Shown here piece after piece: positions 42,937 through 52,921 of a stretch of DNA of 61,086 nt (the first letter of the stretch is position 1; each line of letters starts with the position of its first letter). The position numbers were made by a program, and so were the translations under genes. The stretch is from contig CAZCTN010000018.1 in the NCBI GenBank assembly GCA_964501655.1, forward strand, positions 1-61,086. The letters run 5' to 3'. The notes beneath the pieces are model-generated. The model saw only the letters and a list, made by a program, of their open reading frames with translations. It made no database searches and was not told the origin of the DNA. The stretch is from JAAYJK01 sp964501655. Lineage in GTDB: Bacteria; Bacillota; Syntrophomonadia; Syntrophomonadales; Syntrophomonadaceae.

Positions 42937-43009
42937 GCTGCACATTAGTGCTAAAGATATAATAGTAGCAAAGACTGATATCTGCAGGATGCATACGAGG
43001 AGGAATATG

Positions 43010-43966
43010 ATGAAGATTGCAATTGATGCCATGGGCGGTGACTATGCCCCCGTGGAGGTGATAGCCGGTGCGGTGGAATGGGCTCAAAAAACATCCAACC
43101 AGGTTGTGCTGGTAGGACGTCAGGATACCATACTGGAGGAGCTGAAGAACTACCAGTATGATGCGTCTTTGGTTTCTATGGTAAATGCCAGTCAGGTTAT
43201 TGATATGGATGAATCACCGGCCCTGGCCCTGAGAAAGAAAAAGGACGCCTCAATCCTGGTAGCCACAGGGTTGGTAAAGCAAGGACTGGCTGACGCTGTA
43301 GTTTCTTGCGGAAGCACCGGAGCTCAAATGGCGGCAGCCCTTTTCCTGCTGGGCAGGATGGAGGGAGTCGAACGTCCGCCCATAGGGGTTTCCATACCCA
43401 ACCAGTCCGGAGGTACCACCTTGTTAATGGACGTGGGAGCTAATGTGGATTGCAGAGCGGTCCAGCTGGTGCAATTCGCAGCCCTGGGAAGTTCATATGC
43501 CTCTTCGGTGCAGGGAATATCAAACCCCCGAATTGCTCTTTTAAATAATGGCGAGGAAGAAGGCAAGGGAAACAGTGTTAGCGTAGAGGCCTACGAAATG
43601 CTCAGCAAACAAAGCAGTTTGAATTTTATTGGTAATATTGAGGGCCGGGATTTATTCAGTGCCCGGAGCGATGTGATTATTTGTGACGGCTTTACCGGAA
43701 ATATCGTTCTCAAAAGCATAGAGGGTATGGCCATGTTTGTAGCCCAGTTGCTAGCTCAGGAGTGCGGTAAAGTGCCGAATGCACTGGCAAAACTGGATTA
43801 TACCCAGGTAGGGGGGGCACCCTTGCTGGGTATTAAAGGGATAAGTGTGGTCTGCCATGGTAGTTCCCGGCGCAATTCAGTGTATAGCGGTATTACCATC
43901 GCCAGTGAGTGTATCAGGAATAATATGATGCAGATGCAGCAGGATACCATAAAAAGTCTGGTTTGA
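43010..43966 (+). CDS. plsX: Phosphate acyltransferase PlsX
   Basis: PlsX makes acyl-phosphate from acyl-ACP for phospholipid synthesis. I chose ATG 43010, 6 nt after GAGGAGG; ATG 43007 is too close. The 318-residue protein begins KIAIDAMGGDYAPVEVIAGA and has SCGSTGAQMAAALFLLGRM and VICDGFTGNIVLKSIEGMA. The regulator fapR, which commonly precedes plsX, and fabHDG, which commonly follow, are absent from the locus. Confidence 0.96.
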   Translation: MKIAIDAMGGDYAPVEVIAGAVEWAQKTSNQVVLVGRQDTILEELKNYQYDASLVSMVNASQVIDMDESPALALRKKKDASILVATGLVKQGLADAVVSCGSTGAQMAAALFLLGRMEGVERPPIGVSIPNQSGGTTLLMDVGANVDCRAVQLVQFAALGSSYASSVQGISNPRIALLNNGEEEGKGNSVSVEAYEMLSKQSSLNFIGNIEGRDLFSARSDVIICDGFTGNIVLKSIEGMAMFVAQLLAQECGKVPNALAKLDYTQVGGAPLLGIKGISVVCHGSSRRNSVYSGITIASECIRNNMMQMQQDTIKSLV

Positions 43967-44047
43967 TTTAGAGGATTTTGCTAATTTTGTCAGAACGATA
44001 TATATGGGGGATGCAGTAGATTTACTAATGTGATGGAGGTTATTAAA

Positions 44048-44299
44048 ATGCAGGAGTTTTTTGAGCTGGCCAAAAAAATACTTGCCGAGCAATTGGACCG
44101 GGAACCGCAGGAAATTGAGATGGAGACTGCGTTTGAAGATCTGGATGCCGATTCCATTGATATTGTTGAGTTGATAATGGCTCTGGAAGATGTCTATGAT
44201 GTAGAATTTCCGGAAGAAGACCTGGAGGACTTTACTACTTTTGGCGGCTTGGTAAAGGCGCTTTATACCTATATTCAGAAGGTAAAAAATGAGCAATGA
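44048..44299 (+). CDS. acpP: Acyl carrier protein
   Basis: Eighty-three residues from ATG 44048 (ATGGAGG site 11 nt upstream). Very acidic. The phosphopantetheine serine is S36 in the DADSIDIVELIMALED motif (usually DSLD). The end of the gene overlaps rnc by 11 bp, so translation is coupled. Confidence 0.95.
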   Translation: MQEFFELAKKILAEQLDREPQEIEMETAFEDLDADSIDIVELIMALEDVYDVEFPEEDLEDFTTFGGLVKALYTYIQKVKNEQ

Positions 44300-45020
44300 G
44301 AAAGATCAGGTTCAGAAATTCATCAGCAAGCTGAAATTAAAATTTAATAATCATAATCTAATTCAGATGGCTCTGATACATCCGTCCTATTCACAGGAGA
44401 ATAGTTCGGCCGGGAATAACCAGCGACTGGAGTTTCTGGGTGATGCAGTGCTTAACTTCGTAGTGGCAGAATATCTTTATAATAACTATAAAGACAAAGC
44501 AGAAGGCGATTTGACCAAGATAAGGGCTCGGGTAGTATGCGAAAAGTCGCTGACCGAAGTAGCCAAAACTATCGATTTGGGTCAGTACTTGCTGCTGGGC
44601 AAGGGCGAGGAAATGTCCGGGGGGAGGAAAAGGAAATCCATACTGGCTGATGCGGTTGAATCGGTAATAGGAGCCATATATCTCGATCAGGGATATGAGC
44701 GGGCAGCTGAGTTTATCCTGACTTATCTGGAAGATCTGATCAAGGAAGCCTCTCAGGGGGATTATTATGACTATAAGTCCAGGCTGCAAGAATTGGTTCA
44801 GGGCAGAAATAAGCAGAACGTTTATTATGAAATAATCAGTGAGATAGGACCCGCTCACGCTAAAATGTTCGAAGCGGGTGTCTTCTATCAGGGGCAGATG
44901 CTGGCCAGCGGGGGCGGAAAGAGTAAAAAGGAAGCGGAGCAGAAAGCCGCGGAGGCGGTTTTAAGAAATGAAGAGATACTTCGAAACCTGGAGAAGGTTT
45001 TAAGTCATGAAACACTATAA
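44289..45020 (+). CDS. rnc: Ribonuclease III
   Basis: RNase III processes rRNA and other double-stranded RNA. The 243-residue protein has the catalytic signature QRLEFLGDAVLNFVVAEYLY, a second acidic site in LADAVESVIGAIYLDQG, and a C-terminal dsRNA-binding domain (GGGKSKKEAEQKAAEAVL). The start ATG 44289 lies within acpP; the gene end overlaps the next by 14 bp. Confidence 0.96.
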   Translation: MSNEKDQVQKFISKLKLKFNNHNLIQMALIHPSYSQENSSAGNNQRLEFLGDAVLNFVVAEYLYNNYKDKAEGDLTKIRARVVCEKSLTEVAKTIDLGQYLLLGKGEEMSGGRKRKSILADAVESVIGAIYLDQGYERAAEFILTYLEDLIKEASQGDYYDYKSRLQELVQGRNKQNVYYEIISEIGPAHAKMFEAGVFYQGQMLASGGGKSKKEAEQKAAEAVLRNEEILRNLEKVLSHETL

Positions 45021-46098
45021 TATACCTATTTTCATCCCCCACTTAGGATGCCCGTTCGACTGTATTTTCTGTAATCAAAAAAATACTGCCCATCGCGAGC
45101 CGGCTCCTGACCCGGCCCGGGTACCGATCATGGTTCGGCAGATGGTGGATACTATCCCTGCTCAGGGGCCGGAGTCGGAGATTGAGGTGGCTTATTTTGG
45201 CGGCAGTTTTACTGCCCTAAACCCGAATTTGCAAGCCCGCTATCTCCAGGTCCTGCAGCCTTTTTGGCAGAGCGGGATAATATCCGGGATCAGGATTTCA
45301 ACCCGGCCGGATTTTATAGATCATACCCTCCTGGAATTCCTTCAGCAAAATGGGGTTAAGACCATCGAACTGGGAATCCAATCATTGGATGACCAGGTAC
45401 TGCAGCGTTCCGGCCGGGGATATACCGCTGAGAAGGCAATTCAAGCCTGCCGCCTGATCAAGGAGCATGGTCTTAAGCTGGGCATACAGCTTATGGTGGG
45501 TTTGCCGGGAGACAGCTATGAGTGCGATATTGAGACTGCCATAGCCACCATTGACTTGCAGCCGGACATGATTCGGATTTATCCGGTACTGGTGGTCAAG
45601 GATACGGCCCTGGAGCGATTGTACCGGCAGGGCAGGTACCGGCCCCTGGAGCTTGAGGAAGCCGTTGCCGTCTGTGCTCGTATGCTGGCGCTTTTTCAGC
45701 AGCATAAGCTGGAGGTGATTCGTATAGGACTCCATCCCGCGGATGAAATAAGGGAAGAAGGGGTAATTATTGCCGGCCCGTTTCATCCGGCTTTCGGCGA
45801 ACTGGTGGAACAACTGCTGTATCGTTATCAGGCCCGGAAGCTGCTGGAAAATTATACCCGATTCAGCGCCAAGGCTCAGGATTTGCAGTTGTATAGCAGC
45901 TGCCTGGATTTATCGAAGTTAATAGGCAATAAAAAAGCCAACCTGCTTTATCTTAACCAGCTGGGAGAAACAGTAATTAGAAGGATTAAGGTTCATCCCG
46001 ATCTGCAAAGGGATGAGCTGGGTATAGGATCAGTCAGCTCGGGGCGATTGGAAATGAAACTGTCCCGGCCCGAATTTTTGGCAATTTACTGTCGGTAA
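45007..46098 (+). CDS. Elp3-like radical SAM protein
   Basis: A 363-residue radical SAM enzyme with the cluster motif CPFDCIFCNQ, then EVAYFGGSFTALN, ISTRPDFID, TIELGIQSLDDQVLQRSGRG and GIQLMVGLPGDS. These match the Elp3/MiaB-like oxygen-independent family. The acetyltransferase domain of true Elp3 is missing. Clostridia commonly carry this gene between rnc and smc; its substrate is not known. It overlaps rnc by 14 bp (ATG 45007). Confidence 0.88.
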   Translation: MKHYNIPIFIPHLGCPFDCIFCNQKNTAHREPAPDPARVPIMVRQMVDTIPAQGPESEIEVAYFGGSFTALNPNLQARYLQVLQPFWQSGIISGIRISTRPDFIDHTLLEFLQQNGVKTIELGIQSLDDQVLQRSGRGYTAEKAIQACRLIKEHGLKLGIQLMVGLPGDSYECDIETAIATIDLQPDMIRIYPVLVVKDTALERLYRQGRYRPLELEEAVAVCARMLALFQQHKLEVIRIGLHPADEIREEGVIIAGPFHPAFGELVEQLLYRYQARKLLENYTRFSAKAQDLQLYSSCLDLSKLIGNKKANLLYLNQLGETVIRRIKVHPDLQRDELGIGSVSSGRLEMKLSRPEFLAIYCR

Positions 46099-46126
46099 CA
46101 GGGTTGACAATAAGATGTGGACGGGT

Positions 46127-46162
46127 AAAAAGACTAATGATGTAGAACTTTAGTCTTTTTTT
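46127..46162 (+). terminator. Terminator before smc
   Basis: AAAAAGACTAA (46127-46137) pairs with TTAGTCTTTTT (46150-46160) and T-run follows. It separates the acpP-rnc transcript from smc. Confidence 0.85.
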
Positions 46163-46296
46163 GTGGAAAAGATTAGGATGTCTGCAGTATACTAGAAATA
46201 TGTTGACCTTTGCCGGAAGGGTTTACCGCCCCTGGTGTATAAATAGCTAATAGCAGGAAGTATTAGCTGAACAAAGATATATGGGGAGGAACCATA

Positions 46297-49200
46297 TTGC
46301 ACCTGAAACGAATCGATATCAAAGGCTTTAAAACATTTGCAGATGGCACCGAGGTCATTTTACAACCAGGTATCAATGTGATTGTAGGACCTAATGGATG
46401 CGGAAAGAGCAACATTGTAGATGCCGTGCGCTGGTGCCTGGGTGAAAGCAATGTGCGCAATCTGCGGGGTCAGAGAGGCGAAGATGTGATATTCAACGGA
46501 ACCGATGAGAAAAGAGCCCAGGGTATGGCTCTGGTGGAGTTGTTAATTGATAATGGGGATCAGGCGCTGCCTCTTGATTACCAGGAAATAACCATTGCCC
46601 GCAAGTTGTTCAGGTCAGGTGAGAGCGAGTTTTCCATCAACAAGGCGCGAGTAAGATTGAAGGATATTTACGGCATGTTTGCCGGTACCGGTCTGGGCCG
46701 CAAAGGTTATTCCATTATAAGCCAGGGAGAGCTGGAACAAGTATTGAACGGTCAGCCTCTTGATCGGCGTTTTATATTGGAAGAAGCATCGGGAATAATA
46801 AAATATCGCCAGCAAAGAGATGAGGTAAAAAACAGGCTGGCCGCTACCGGCCAGGATCTTACCCGATTGAAGGATATCTTGGCGGAACTGGGACAGCGGC
46901 GGGATGAACTGCAGGTAAAATCAGATAAGGCCAGCCGGCATATGGTATTGCGCGATGAAAAGCAAAAGATGGAAGAGAATATCCTGCGTTTTGAAATTGA
47001 CAAGATGCAGCAGGATTTGCTTAAAAAGAACCAGGCCTTGATGGACAAGAAACAGGAGACAGCAGAAATAAGAAGCCGGGTACAAAAAGATGAGGAGACT
47101 ATTGCCTCTGAAGAGAGTCGGCTGCATGAATTACGGGAAGGCATCATAAGCCTGAAGGATGAAAAACATGATTCGGACAGCCATCTCTCCGGTTTGGAGG
47201 GAGAAGTCCGTTTGTGTCAGGAACGAATACGTAATTGCCAGGAGAGAGTGGCAGCTGCTGCGGAGGACGAAAAGAAGTACCGGCTTATGCTGCAAAAAAT
47301 GCAGGGGGAACTGCGATCCAGGGTGGAGGACTATGAAAGTCGGAGAGTCAGTCTTATTGAGCTAACTGCCAGTATGGAAGAGCTTGACCGACAACTGGAA
47401 GAATTGGATTCTTCCGTGCAGCAGAGTCAGCAGTCTTTTGAAGCCAATAAACAGCGGGTATTTGAAAGGATGCAGGAAGCAAGCAGGATTAACAACCAGC
47501 TGACCGAAATCGAATCAAGACAGCGCAAGGCTGGAGAAAAGAGGGAAAGGCTGGACATACTAAGGAGCGAGCTGAAAAAAAAGATCAGCCGGCAGGAAGA
47601 GCTGCTGCATAATATTGAGCTGGAGAAAAAACAGTTCCAGGGGGAAATAATCCAGCTGCAGAAGAAACTTGAAGGGGCTGAAAATCATAAGGAAGAATTG
47701 GAAATAACTATAAAAGCCTGTATGGCCCAGCAAGGCCAGCTCAGTGAAGAAGACTTCAAAATGACCAAACAACTTACAGTAATTGATGATATGGAAAGAA
47801 ACCTGGAGGGGTACTCCCGGGGAGTAAGATCAGTACTTGAGGCTTCAGCCCGGGGACAATTGAGCGGCATCAAGGGCCTGGTAGGAGAGGTTATCGATGT
47901 GCCGGTAGGTTTGGAAACCGCAATTGAGACCGCCCTGGGACGAAAACTAGAGAACATAATTGTTCAGAACAGCGATAGTGCCCGGGATGCTATCCAGTAT
48001 CTGAAGCAGCAGCAGCGAGGAAGAGTGACTTTCTTACCTCTGGACATACTGTTGAGCACTCCCCTCCCGGCAGAGGTAAAAGATATTTTAAGCAGTATTG
48101 ACGGAGTAGTGGGAATAGCTGCGGAATTAATCAAGTACCGGCAGGACTACCATAAAGCCCTTGCTTACCTGCTGGGGCGGGTGGTGCTGGTTAGGGATAT
48201 GGATACCGGCATAAAGGTCTTCAAAACTATTAAATATCCTCTGCAAATCGTTACCCTGGAGGGAGAAATTATAAATGTAAGCGGAGCCATGACCGGGGGG
48301 AGCAGAGAAAAGAGGAGAGAGACTCCCCTGCAGCGCAAAAAGGAAAAGAAGAAGCTGCAGGAACAACAAGTCCTGGTCAGACATAAGCTGGAGCTTAACC
48401 GTCAGGAGAGACAAGAGTTGTCTTTGCAGCTGGATAAGGTGCAAGAGCAGGTGGACAGCTGGAAGAAGGATCTGGTGGAAAAGGAATTCAGATTTGAGGT
48501 TATTGAGCAACAGGCGGGTCAAACCCTTGAGGAGATCAAGGAATGCCGCAAGGAATGGAAGAACAGCATGGATCAGATGGCCGGGCTGGATGAAAGCCAG
48601 GAGCAGCTTATGCTGGAATGGGAAGCTGCCAAAAGGGACCGAGATGCCGTTCATGGCAGCAGTGAGTTGGAATCTGAGCAGCTGGAAGAACTAAAGGAAA
48701 AGATCGATATAGAAAAAAGAGAATATGAAGTACATAAGGAAAGGCGATACTCCTATCAAGAGCAGCTGGAGATTAAGCAGAGAGAATTGCAGAACATTGA
48801 GAACAATATCGAGCAGTTTAGACAAGTAGAGAACTCTTACGGTCAATCCCTGTTGGAGGCAGGGGAGCTGCAGGAGCAGATGAGCCGCCTGCTTCTGAAT
48901 GAAAATGATAGGATTAAAATGATACAGGAGAAAATCCAGAGGGAAAAACAGAACCTGGGCTCTATGCAAGAGAAGATACTCAAGGGGCAGGAAGAAGAGA
49001 AGGGATGTCGGGACCGGATAAGCAAGATGCGTCAGGAAATACTGCCCCGTAAACAGGGCCTGATGCAGATGGAAAACAGCAGTCGGAACCTGGAGATAAG
49101 TATTGCACGGCTGGAGACCGAGTTTGAGAGCCTGAGCGGCAAATGGGCAGAAGAATTCCCATCCCCTCTGAGTGAGTTGCCGGCTCAGCATTTCAGTCCA

Positions 49201-49872
49201 TCGGATATCCGTGATTTTCGCCAACAGGTGGTTCTTTTGGCCCGTCAATTGGAAGCAATTGGAGCGGTGGACCTGGATTCACCAAGGGAATTTGAGGCTA
49301 TTAATGAACGTTTCAGCTTTATCAACCAGCAGTATGAGGATCTGTTAAAAGCCCGGGATTCACTGCAGCAACTGCTGCAAGAGACTGAAAAACTCATGTC
49401 CGGGGAGTTTGAGGAATTCATGCTGATGGCCAATGAGAGCTTCGCTCAGACCTTCCAGGATATGTTTGGCGGGGGTGAAGCTGTATTAAAATTAGAGACC
49501 GGCAAGGAAAGGCTGGAATCAGGTCTCGATATAGAAGTGAAGCTGCCGGGCAAGAAAAACCAGGCATTGAATTTGTTGTCGGGGGGAGAGAGAGCCCTGA
49601 CCTGCATTGCCTTTATCTTTGCCCTGTTACGGTTGAAGCCGGCGCCCTTCTGTATACTGGATGAAATCGATGCCTCTCTGGATGATACCAACTTGTTGCG
49701 ATTTACTGGTTATGTCAAAAAAATGGCTCAAAGCATGCAGTATATCATTATTACACACCGCCAGTCAATGATTGAGTCGGGCGAGAATATTTTCGGGGTC
49801 ACTATGCCGGAAAAAGGAGTTTCCCGGGTATTGACCCTGAGCCTGAGTGAAATGGAAGGCCTGGCCGGATAA
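46297..49872 (+). CDS. smc: Chromosome partition protein Smc
   Basis: A 1191-residue SMC ATPase. Start TTG 46297 with GGGGAGG upstream. N-terminal Walker A VGPNGCGKSN (residues 30-39) and Q-loop; first coiled coil to about residue 500; hinge about 510-670 (GVRSVLEASARGQLSGIKGL, and a Gly-rich AMTGGSREKRRE after it); second coiled coil; C-terminal signature LLSGGERALT and Walker B ILDEIDASLDD. Full length for the family. It acts with ScpA and ScpB, which are not in the window. Confidence 0.97.
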   Translation: MHLKRIDIKGFKTFADGTEVILQPGINVIVGPNGCGKSNIVDAVRWCLGESNVRNLRGQRGEDVIFNGTDEKRAQGMALVELLIDNGDQALPLDYQEITIARKLFRSGESEFSINKARVRLKDIYGMFAGTGLGRKGYSIISQGELEQVLNGQPLDRRFILEEASGIIKYRQQRDEVKNRLAATGQDLTRLKDILAELGQRRDELQVKSDKASRHMVLRDEKQKMEENILRFEIDKMQQDLLKKNQALMDKKQETAEIRSRVQKDEETIASEESRLHELREGIISLKDEKHDSDSHLSGLEGEVRLCQERIRNCQERVAAAAEDEKKYRLMLQKMQGELRSRVEDYESRRVSLIELTASMEELDRQLEELDSSVQQSQQSFEANKQRVFERMQEASRINNQLTEIESRQRKAGEKRERLDILRSELKKKISRQEELLHNIELEKKQFQGEIIQLQKKLEGAENHKEELEITIKACMAQQGQLSEEDFKMTKQLTVIDDMERNLEGYSRGVRSVLEASARGQLSGIKGLVGEVIDVPVGLETAIETALGRKLENIIVQNSDSARDAIQYLKQQQRGRVTFLPLDILLSTPLPAEVKDILSSIDGVVGIAAELIKYRQDYHKALAYLLGRVVLVRDMDTGIKVFKTIKYPLQIVTLEGEIINVSGAMTGGSREKRRETPLQRKKEKKKLQEQQVLVRHKLELNRQERQELSLQLDKVQEQVDSWKKDLVEKEFRFEVIEQQAGQTLEEIKECRKEWKNSMDQMAGLDESQEQLMLEWEAAKRDRDAVHGSSELESEQLEELKEKIDIEKREYEVHKERRYSYQEQLEIKQRELQNIENNIEQFRQVENSYGQSLLEAGELQEQMSRLLLNENDRIKMIQEKIQREKQNLGSMQEKILKGQEEEKGCRDRISKMRQEILPRKQGLMQMENSSRNLEISIARLETEFESLSGKWAEEFPSPLSELPAQHFSPSDIRDFRQQVVLLARQLEAIGAVDLDSPREFEAINERFSFINQQYEDLLKARDSLQQLLQETEKLMSGEFEEFMLMANESFAQTFQDMFGGGEAVLKLETGKERLESGLDIEVKLPGKKNQALNLLSGGERALTCIAFIFALLRLKPAPFCILDEIDASLDDTNLLRFTGYVKKMAQSMQYIIITHRQSMIESGENIFGVTMPEKGVSRVLTLSLSEMEGLAG

Positions 49873-49899
49873 AATATTAATCTGAGGTGGGAAAAGATA

Positions 49900-50982
49900 A
49901 TGGCACTATTCAAACGCAAGAACAAAAAAGGAAAAAATGAGGCTCGGGAATCAAGCTTCGAACCAATGTCCCCGATTAATGAAGATGGGGCAGAACCAGA
50001 GGCTGAGGATCATGACTTAACCCCTTGGCCGGCAGAAGCAGAAGAATCATCCCCAAAGAAGCAAAAGGGAGGACTATTTGAAAAACTGAAGCAGGGTTTA
50101 AGTAAAACCAGGGATAATCTCAGCGGTAGGATAAGTGAGCTGGTTCACAGCAGTAAAAAACTGGATGAGGAATTCTGGGAGGAACTGGAGGAAATCCTGA
50201 TTCAAGCCGACGTGGGGGTTTCCACTTCACTGGAACTGGTAAGCCGGGTTAAACAAACCGTCCGCAAACAAAAGCTCTTTGATTCCTCTGCCGTTATGGG
50301 TATTATAGCCGATGAGGTTAGGGAGATGCTTAGTTATGAAAAGGACGGGTTGGATATAAAAGGAGGAACTCCTGCGGTTATTATGGTGGTAGGAGTTAAT
50401 GGCGCCGGCAAAACCACCTCCATTGCCAAACTGGCCTGCCGTTACAAAAACCAACAGCAGCGGGTAATGCTGGCCGCAGCCGATACTTTCAGGGCAGCGG
50501 CCATTGATCAGCTGCAAATCTGGGCTGATCGGGCAGGGGTAGAATTGATTAAGCATCAGGAGGGTGCCGACCCGGGGGCGGTAGTGTTTGACGCTTTAAG
50601 CGCAGCCCGAGCCAGGAAAGCCGATGTTTTAATTATAGATACCGCCGGCCGTTTGCAGAATAAAACCAATCTGATGAAAGAAATCAGCAAAATCAGAAAG
50701 ATTATTGAAAGAGAGGTGCCGGAAGGGCCTCAGGAAGTGCTTCTGGTATTGGACGCTACCACCGGACAGAATGCTATAAGCCAGGCCAGGATTTTTGAAG
50801 AGGCCACCGGCGTTACCGGCATCATTCTGACCAAACTGGATGGAACCGCCAAGGGAGGTATCATACTGGGTATCGCCAGCGAGCTGAAAATACCGGTAAA
50901 ATATATTGGAATAGGTGAAGGTATGGATGACATGAAGGTATTTGATCCCGAGATATTTGCCCGGGCCTTGTTTGAGGAATAA
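49900..50982 (+). CDS. ftsY: Signal recognition particle receptor FtsY
   Basis: FtsY delivers ribosome-SRP complexes to the Sec translocon. The 360-residue protein has an acidic/basic N-terminal A domain (residues 1-60), an N helical bundle, and the G domain with VGVNGAGKTTSIAKLA, DTFRAAAIDQL, DTAGRLQNKTNLM, TKLDGTAKGG. It follows smc by 27 bp, the usual order. Confidence 0.97.
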   Translation: MALFKRKNKKGKNEARESSFEPMSPINEDGAEPEAEDHDLTPWPAEAEESSPKKQKGGLFEKLKQGLSKTRDNLSGRISELVHSSKKLDEEFWEELEEILIQADVGVSTSLELVSRVKQTVRKQKLFDSSAVMGIIADEVREMLSYEKDGLDIKGGTPAVIMVVGVNGAGKTTSIAKLACRYKNQQQRVMLAAADTFRAAAIDQLQIWADRAGVELIKHQEGADPGAVVFDALSAARARKADVLIIDTAGRLQNKTNLMKEISKIRKIIEREVPEGPQEVLLVLDATTGQNAISQARIFEEATGVTGIILTKLDGTAKGGIILGIASELKIPVKYIGIGEGMDDMKVFDPEIFARALFEE

Positions 50983-51086
50983 ATATTCCATCATAAGACC
51001 AATAATTCAGTCTATTTCCCCAGTCCCCAAATAGAATCATGCCGGAGTATACTATTCCCGGCTGGCAAGAACTAAGGAGGAAACAA

Positions 51087-51878
51087 ATGATAAAGATGGC
51101 GATAATCGGCGGCACCGGAGTATATAACCCCCGGATATTGGACGATCCAAGAGATATAATGCAGACCACACCCTATGGAGATGTCAATGTAACTGTAGGC
51201 TGCCACAAGGGTGACGAAATAGCGTTCATTCCCCGACATGGCTCAATGCACAGCCTGCCTCCCCACCTGATCAATTATCGGGCCAATATTATGGCCCTGA
51301 AGCAGCTGGGGGTGCAGACCATACTGGCTACGGCAGCGGTCGGCTCGTTAAACCTGGATCTGGAGCCGGGGATGTTTGTCCTGGCCGATCAGTTCCTGGA
51401 CTTCACCAAAAGCCGGCATAACACTTTTTATGAAGGCGGTCAGGGAGGGGTGGTCCATTGTGACATGACTGTGCCCTATTGTCCGGAAGTTCGGCAAGCT
51501 CTGGCTCAAGCCGCAGAGGATCTGGGATTTTCCCTGCAAAACGGCGGCACCTATGTTTGTACCGAAGGCCCTCGCTTTGAAACCGCTGCGGAGATAGACA
51601 TGTTCAAACAGCTGGGGGGGGATCTGGTAGGCATGACCAGCGTACCGGAAGTCTGCCTGGCTCGTGAACTGGGCATTTGTTATGCTAATATATCTATTAT
51701 CACCAATCATGCTGCCGGTATTTCTCCTAATATATTGACTCACAGCGAAGTTGTACAGGTAATGAAAGACAGCACCAGTGACGTAAGAGAGCTGATGATG
51801 GAGAGCATAAAATATCTTCCGACCGAAAAACATTGCGATTGTGCTCGCATCCTCAGCGAAAACGGAGTGAATAAATGA
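51087..51878 (+). CDS. mtnP: Methylthioadenosine/methylthioinosine phosphorylase
   Basis: A 263-residue purine nucleoside phosphorylase of the MTAP branch, from ATG 51087 (AAGGAGG). Seen: IIGGTGVYNPRIL, FIPRHGSMHSLPPHLINYRA, CTEGPRFETAAEIDM, MTSVPEVCLARELGICYANI. At the base pocket human MTAP has Asp-Tyr-Asp (D220, D222), which contact adenine; here the segment reads ITNHAAG with N207 and A209. Asn at that place is how PNP recognises 6-oxopurines (N243), so the enzyme may prefer methylthioinosine/hypoxanthine. This fits the deaminase three genes downstream. Overlaps mtnA by 4 bp. Confidence 0.9.
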   Translation: MIKMAIIGGTGVYNPRILDDPRDIMQTTPYGDVNVTVGCHKGDEIAFIPRHGSMHSLPPHLINYRANIMALKQLGVQTILATAAVGSLNLDLEPGMFVLADQFLDFTKSRHNTFYEGGQGGVVHCDMTVPYCPEVRQALAQAAEDLGFSLQNGGTYVCTEGPRFETAAEIDMFKQLGGDLVGMTSVPEVCLARELGICYANISIITNHAAGISPNILTHSEVVQVMKDSTSDVRELMMESIKYLPTEKHCDCARILSENGVNK

Positions 51879-52921
51879 TAAGGACCGTATTTTTTGAGGG
51901 TGATGCAGTGATGCTGCTGGACCAGAGTAAGCTACCGGAAAAACTGGTATACGAAAAATGCAGTCACATCAAGGAAATCACGGATGCAATCATCAAACTC
52001 AAAGTTCGCGGGGCCCCTTTGATCGGGGTGACGGCTGCTTTTGGGCTGGCTATGGCAGTAAAGAGATACTCAGGTCCGGCTGAGGAGTTGGATGAATATT
52101 TCCAGTCGGTAAAAAACATGCTGGCCTCTACTCGGCCCACTGCAGTCAATCTATTCTGGGCCCTGGAGCGAATGGATAAAACCTACCGGCTTCATCAGCA
52201 GGATAGACCCGAGGATATAGCCCGGGTCCTGGCAGCGGAAGCGGAAAAGATGTTTACGGAAGATATCGCGATCAATCGGGCTATCGGTGAATACGGACAG
52301 GAAATAATAGAACCGGGTTCACATATATTGACCATATGCAATGCCGGAGCACTGGCCACCTGCGGTTATGGCACTGCTCTGGGCGTGATTCGTTCGGCCG
52401 CCGGCCGCGGCAAGGTAGAAAGAGTCTGGGCCTGTGAAACCAGGCCGGTGCTGCAGGGGGCACGTCTAACGGTATGGGAACTGATGCAGGACGGTATTCC
52501 GGTGAGTCTGATAACTGATAGCATGGCCGGATACACCATGCAGCTGGGGCGTATTGACCTGGTCATAGTAGGAGCTGACCGGGTTGCGGCCAATGGAGAT
52601 ATAGCCAATAAAATCGGTACATACTCCCTGGCCGTATTGGCTGCCTGCCACGGGCTGCCTTTTTATGTGGCGGCTCCATTGTCCACCATAGATCTGAGCC
52701 TTCCGGAGGGGAGCATGATCCCCATCGAAGAGAGAAACCAGGACGAGGTGAGACAGATGAGGGGCCATTATTTAACGGTACCGGAAGTAGAAGTATTTAA
52801 CCCCGCTTTCGATATAACCCCTCATAAGTTGATAACCGGGATTATTACCGAGAAAGGCATGGTCAAAGCACCTTATCTTCAGGGATTGCAGCAGCTTAAA
52901 AAGGCAGTGGGGGGTGACTGA
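51875..52921 (+). CDS. mtnA: S-methyl-5-thioribose-1-phosphate isomerase
   Basis: MtnA converts methylthioribose 1-phosphate to methylthioribulose 1-phosphate. The 348-residue protein has VRGAPLIGVTAAFGLAM, catalytic cysteine in ICNAGALATCGYGTALG and catalytic aspartate in VGADRVAANGDIANKIGTYS, which separate it from eIF2B relatives. ATG 51875 overlaps the preceding stop (ATGA). The next gene starts at the base after its stop. Confidence 0.95.
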   Translation: MIRTVFFEGDAVMLLDQSKLPEKLVYEKCSHIKEITDAIIKLKVRGAPLIGVTAAFGLAMAVKRYSGPAEELDEYFQSVKNMLASTRPTAVNLFWALERMDKTYRLHQQDRPEDIARVLAAEAEKMFTEDIAINRAIGEYGQEIIEPGSHILTICNAGALATCGYGTALGVIRSAAGRGKVERVWACETRPVLQGARLTVWELMQDGIPVSLITDSMAGYTMQLGRIDLVIVGADRVAANGDIANKIGTYSLAVLAACHGLPFYVAAPLSTIDLSLPEGSMIPIEERNQDEVRQMRGHYLTVPEVEVFNPAFDITPHKLITGIITEKGMVKAPYLQGLQQLKKAVGGD

